NCBI GenBank assembly: GCA_017444045.1
Contig: JAFSXO010000207.1
Coordinates: forward strand, 1 to 7,721
Source of the DNA: a bacterium
Lineage (GTDB): Bacteria; Vulcanimicrobiota; Xenobia; Xenobiales; Xenobiaceae
Direction of reading: 5' to 3'
Length of the DNA: 7,721 nucleotides
A program made the translations under genes and the position numbers. Shown piece by piece: positions 6,701-7,721 of this stretch. The notes under the pieces are model-generated. The model saw only the letters and a list, made by a program, of their open reading frames with translations. It did no database searches and was not told the origin of the DNA. The stretch's first letter is position 1. The number at the start of each line of letters is the position of its first letter.

Positions 6701-7365
6701 CTCGCGTGGGCGGCAATGAGGATAAAGCCCGCGAGCTTTTGCAGGAGGTCATCTCCTGCCTGGAAAGCATTTCTTACGAAGAGCTGGCGGGGAATGTGGA
6801 TATTGTGCAGTTGGCCACTCTGGCCACCGAGGTGCGGCAGCGCGGTTTGGTCGTCGCCTATCTCAACAGATTAAACCAAGAGCTGCTGACCTCTAAGGGT
6901 CTGGCTAGCGATAACGGTTTCCTGACGCTGGTCGAGGCCTGGCTGGTGCTGGGCGAGAATGAAAAGGCGCGCGAGGCTCTGCTGCATATCGGCGATGTAG
7001 GGATGCGCATCAAAGGCCGCATCGTGCTGGCCAAGGGCTTTATCCGCAGCTATCATGAGGAAGCGGTGGATCTGCTGGCCCGCATTCCTGTCTTCTCCGA
7101 GCGGATGCGCGGCGTGCGCGAGTGTCTCAATGAGCTTATGCGTTCGTCTGCTCCCGGCGCTTATGCGCGCGACATGGACAAGGTTTTAGCCGAACTGACT
7201 ATGCTGGCTGTAGACGATGAGATGACCGCCGACCTGGTATTGGGGCGCTGGATTAGCCTGTCCACCAACCGTCAGGATATAATAGACTGCGTTAACAAGC
7301 TGGGCTATTCGGTTGAGGATCTGCACTATGGCAATATTGTGGCCCCCGTGGATGATGCTGTTTAG
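3736..7365 (+). CDS. STAND-family (NACHT-like) P-loop ATPase with winged helix and TPR-like solenoid
   Basis: STAND ATPases are signalling switches: ligand sensing by C-terminal repeats drives nucleotide exchange and oligomerisation. With the ATG start the protein has 1209 residues. After a short helical N-terminus come Walker A EPGMGKT (52-58, Lys57), Walker B LLVLIDCMEE (126-135, Asp131), which fits the NACHT-type 'D-x-h-acidic-acidic' form, and a sensor-like ATRPG (about 160-164, compare TSRP of NACHT). KSEGNFFVAS (213-222) resembles the conserved 'GNf' region of the helical subdomain. A winged-helix-like segment (about 266-328) follows. Residues about 330-590 are helical. An acidic low-complexity linker (about 592-675) separates them from five to seven degenerate TPR-like helical hairpins (about 680-1130). 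There is no signal peptide or membrane segment, so it is cytoplasmic. No effector (nuclease, TIR, protease) precedes the ATPase, and no LuxR-type HTH follows it, unlike MalT-like regulators. An upstream GTG at 3712 would add eight residues. Either an antiphage or a regulatory role is possible; the sequence does not decide. Confidence 0.85.
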   Translation: MREVDIAKVAEEASLANALLSQPQYHMEKGTLYQRVGELIGNGSSLIAVIAEPGMGKTAFLRDIQGKHPGSPLVSVRRALGTNKPAGFWTAILNQLGIKDKRVPATVQEMADLAAETLRKSKNKPLLVLIDCMEEGAELIDSRGVAGLDFCIDQVAVIVATRPGAEAEALVASGAAAVRLDSHSEENLEELASWLTDYLGAERREAVGDIVAKSEGNFFVASSLARAIKNNTLAVHDLDVSPQQLRDVYSSMLDSLVLEAPIYEQDDVVSVLCLLAEAGEPLQAVSLADFLGLTASKVRRILLRVAPVVRCEEQRYSLFNKRFSEMVTKHYSRDLVKVHQQVITYFRVTFPTWEEMDDLYGWFYLGHHCDRLARVSRRCDFSALHMLGEGSYVTAKLNYTRSIAAVLQDLKRCLRASIEEKNLSRIVGYGLRIPRLRAMHSANGLHDLADLGLYDLALERARLLRAESSRLKAYLLLAWQADSEGCVDTARQILSEARDLVLPDIGSEDRMLVAFILAHLLKNISLAEVLSVLFNCTSREQVLRVIVQLGTDSVLDVAKRREVLRRGLDYALSFAEDGFEASWRPRLQALIEAVDSEDEAEADSGADGRLSGIHDVPCDYGDNEAIAMALEHLEHVCQSEVINEAHPAEAQIGEAEDDEAERSEEGQKAAAAEHTAKIKEAYHAALELVSNVRWESRKVGAIAALTKVLINHSDADWVSMAFEELIGVVVSVHLPEERQKATIAITRLITGRARNKGWRDVFEHLSALIETFEDARLRVRALAWLALAYYESRDFKGALSVLNQAASLAFHISDTAGQANELAMLASMAVAINHPNIARNLAYHYIQVYEAPAKVRVDTEVRAALVVGASANVSEERSLEYLNSSIQAAQEIPDMRVRADLLVALAGGVAKLGETDWAKRVQSQALGVARAMEPGATQAKTLARLAIQEYEWGEVYKADQICQEAETAATEEDSLVAKREALMAVAVAARVGGNEDKARELLQEVISCLESISYEELAGNVDIVQLATLATEVRQRGLVVAYLNRLNQELLTSKGLASDNGFLTLVEAWLVLGENEKAREALLHIGDVGMRIKGRIVLAKGFIRSYHEEAVDLLARIPVFSERMRGVRECLNELMRSSAPGAYARDMDKVLAELTMLAVDDEMTADLVLGRWISLSTNRQDIIDCVNKLGYSVEDLHYGNIVAPVDDAV

Positions 7366-7399
7366 CTAGCGTTCGTGTGCAGAGCTATCGTTATTGTCA

Positions 7400-7439
7400 T
7401 GTTGCTGTCCGGTTTGGACTGTTGCTGTCTGGCCTGGCT
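7400..7439. repeat. imperfect 20-bp tandem repeat
   Basis: Two adjacent 20-bp units both begin TGTTGCTGTC (7400-7409 and 7420-7429) and agree at about 15 of 20 positions over their whole length. This looks like an old local duplication; no function is apparent. Confidence 0.5.
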
Positions 7440-7470
7440 ATGTCTTGGATAATCTTTCCGGAGAGATACC

Positions 7471-7542
7471 TTGAAAAGATTGGCGCGCATGGAAGCGCTG
7501 CTAAATGGTAGCTGTAACGTCTGGCCTGAGGAATTGTGTTAA
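7471..7542 (+). CDS. possible 23-residue small protein (low confidence)
   Basis: A TTG start at 7471 follows GGAG (7460-7463) by 7 nt, the same arrangement as the propeller gene in this window. It opens a frame of 23 codons to the TAA at 7540-7542. The product would begin MKRLARMEALL and contain two cysteines, one of them last. A frame this short with a good ribosome binding site can arise by chance, and no promoter is obvious in front of it, so this is only a candidate. Its stop lies 5 bp before the -35 box of the next promoter. Confidence 0.15.
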   Translation: MKRLARMEALLNGSCNVWPEELC

Positions 7543-7547
7543 AGCTC

Positions 7548-7576
7548 TTGACATTAGTTTAGCAAAGTGCTATTAT
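7548..7576 (+). promoter_or_regulatory. near-consensus sigma70-type promoter with extended -10
   Basis: A perfect -35 TTGACA (7548-7553) is followed after exactly 17 bp by TATTAT (7571-7576), five of six matches to TATAAT, and preceded by TGC to make an extended -10. This is the strongest promoter in the window. Transcription would start near 7583 and run rightwards through a structured leader of about 139 nt to the window edge. The driven gene is outside. It could be protein-coding, since GGAG lies at 7707-7710, or a stable RNA operon, since promoters this good often serve rRNA or tRNA. Confidence 0.7.
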
Positions 7577-7721
7577 CTTCTGGCGTTCGGCACGAGAGAG
7601 CTGAGCGCCCGCCTGAAGAGGGCGGCTTTGACAATGATAGAGACTATTGAAAGCGAAAGCAATTTTGTTGAGCGAGAAGACAAAGATTCTCACCCTTGAA
7701 CTCTTCGGAGAAAGAGCGAGC

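Larger units (their letters stand above)
7366..7721. other. 3' flank of the STAND gene, without a convincing gene
   Basis: These 356 bp hold no reading frame I would call a gene with confidence. In order they contain a weak TAGCT/AGCTA stem over the STAND stop (7363-7387, no real T run, so at best a poor terminator), a degenerate 20-bp tandem duplication (7400-7439), an AATCTTT/AAAGATT inverted repeat (7451-7481), a possible 23-codon frame, a strong promoter (7548-7576) and a leader-like stretch. That stretch has a GC hairpin (CCGCC 7609-7613 with GGCGG 7621-7625), a GAGAA/TTCTC stem (7674-7691) and, at 7707-7710, a GGAG that may serve a gene starting just beyond the edge. Confidence 0.55.

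Noticed and set aside
7095..7365. LuxR-type HTH at the C-terminus of the STAND protein, making it a MalT-like regulator
   Set aside because: The last residues do not show the paired recognition-helix pattern of LuxR domains; they continue as generic helices and a short polar tail.
7505..7699. 64-codon plus-strand open frame after the STAND gene
   Set aside because: It has no ribosome binding site before its ATG, and a near-consensus promoter lies inside it, which fits a leader region better than a gene.
7583..7721. 5' leader of a 16S rRNA gene
   Set aside because: The promoter strength suggests it, but no 16S start or boxA element that I can recognise is reached within the window, so it stays only a possibility.

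Overview
The window holds four genes, one cut by the left edge, plus two intergenic regions of about 300 bp and a 356-bp 3' flank. GC content looks moderate (by eye just above 50%). Starts include ATG and TTG, each behind a purine-rich ribosome binding site, so this is bacterial chromosome. The only housekeeping marker is metK. Its protein carries an acidic insertion just before the GAGDQG motif and a stretch reading VRKQNKLNYLRPDGKTQV, a pattern I associate with Gram-positive lineages (Actinobacteria, perhaps Coriobacteriia, or Firmicutes). That placement is a low-confidence inference; no rRNA or tRNA is present to settle it.

Layout. Positions 1-1043, minus strand: 5' portion of metK (S-adenosylmethionine synthetase), running off the left edge. 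Positions 1044-1355: intergenic, with the metK leader (candidate promoter, perfect 8-bp stem, 10-bp palindrome). Positions 1356-3436, minus strand: a two-gene operon. Its first gene encodes a membrane-anchored six-bladed NHL beta-propeller with a roughly 210-residue Lys/Ala/Ser/Glu-rich tail. Its second gene encodes an unrecognised 153-residue helical protein, and the junction is a TAATG stop/start overlap. Positions 3437-3735: divergent intergenic region. Positions 3736-7365, plus strand: a 1209-residue STAND-type (NACHT-like) P-loop ATPase with a winged helix and a long TPR-like alpha-solenoid. Positions 7366-7721: no convincing gene, but a near-consensus sigma70-type promoter whose gene would lie beyond the right edge.

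How the genes may relate. MetK is core metabolism and probably only a neighbour. The propeller/153-aa operon and the STAND ATPase are divergent and could share control. A surface-exposed propeller, a small coupled protein and a cytoplasmic signalling ATPase could form a sensing pathway, but the sequence proves only proximity. The most concrete unusual signal is an A10 homopolymer in the coding strand of the propeller gene's tail: gain or loss of one A gives an immediate stop codon, so slippage would truncate the tail and uncouple the downstream gene. No CRISPR array, insertion sequence, tRNA, rRNA or strong intrinsic terminator was seen.
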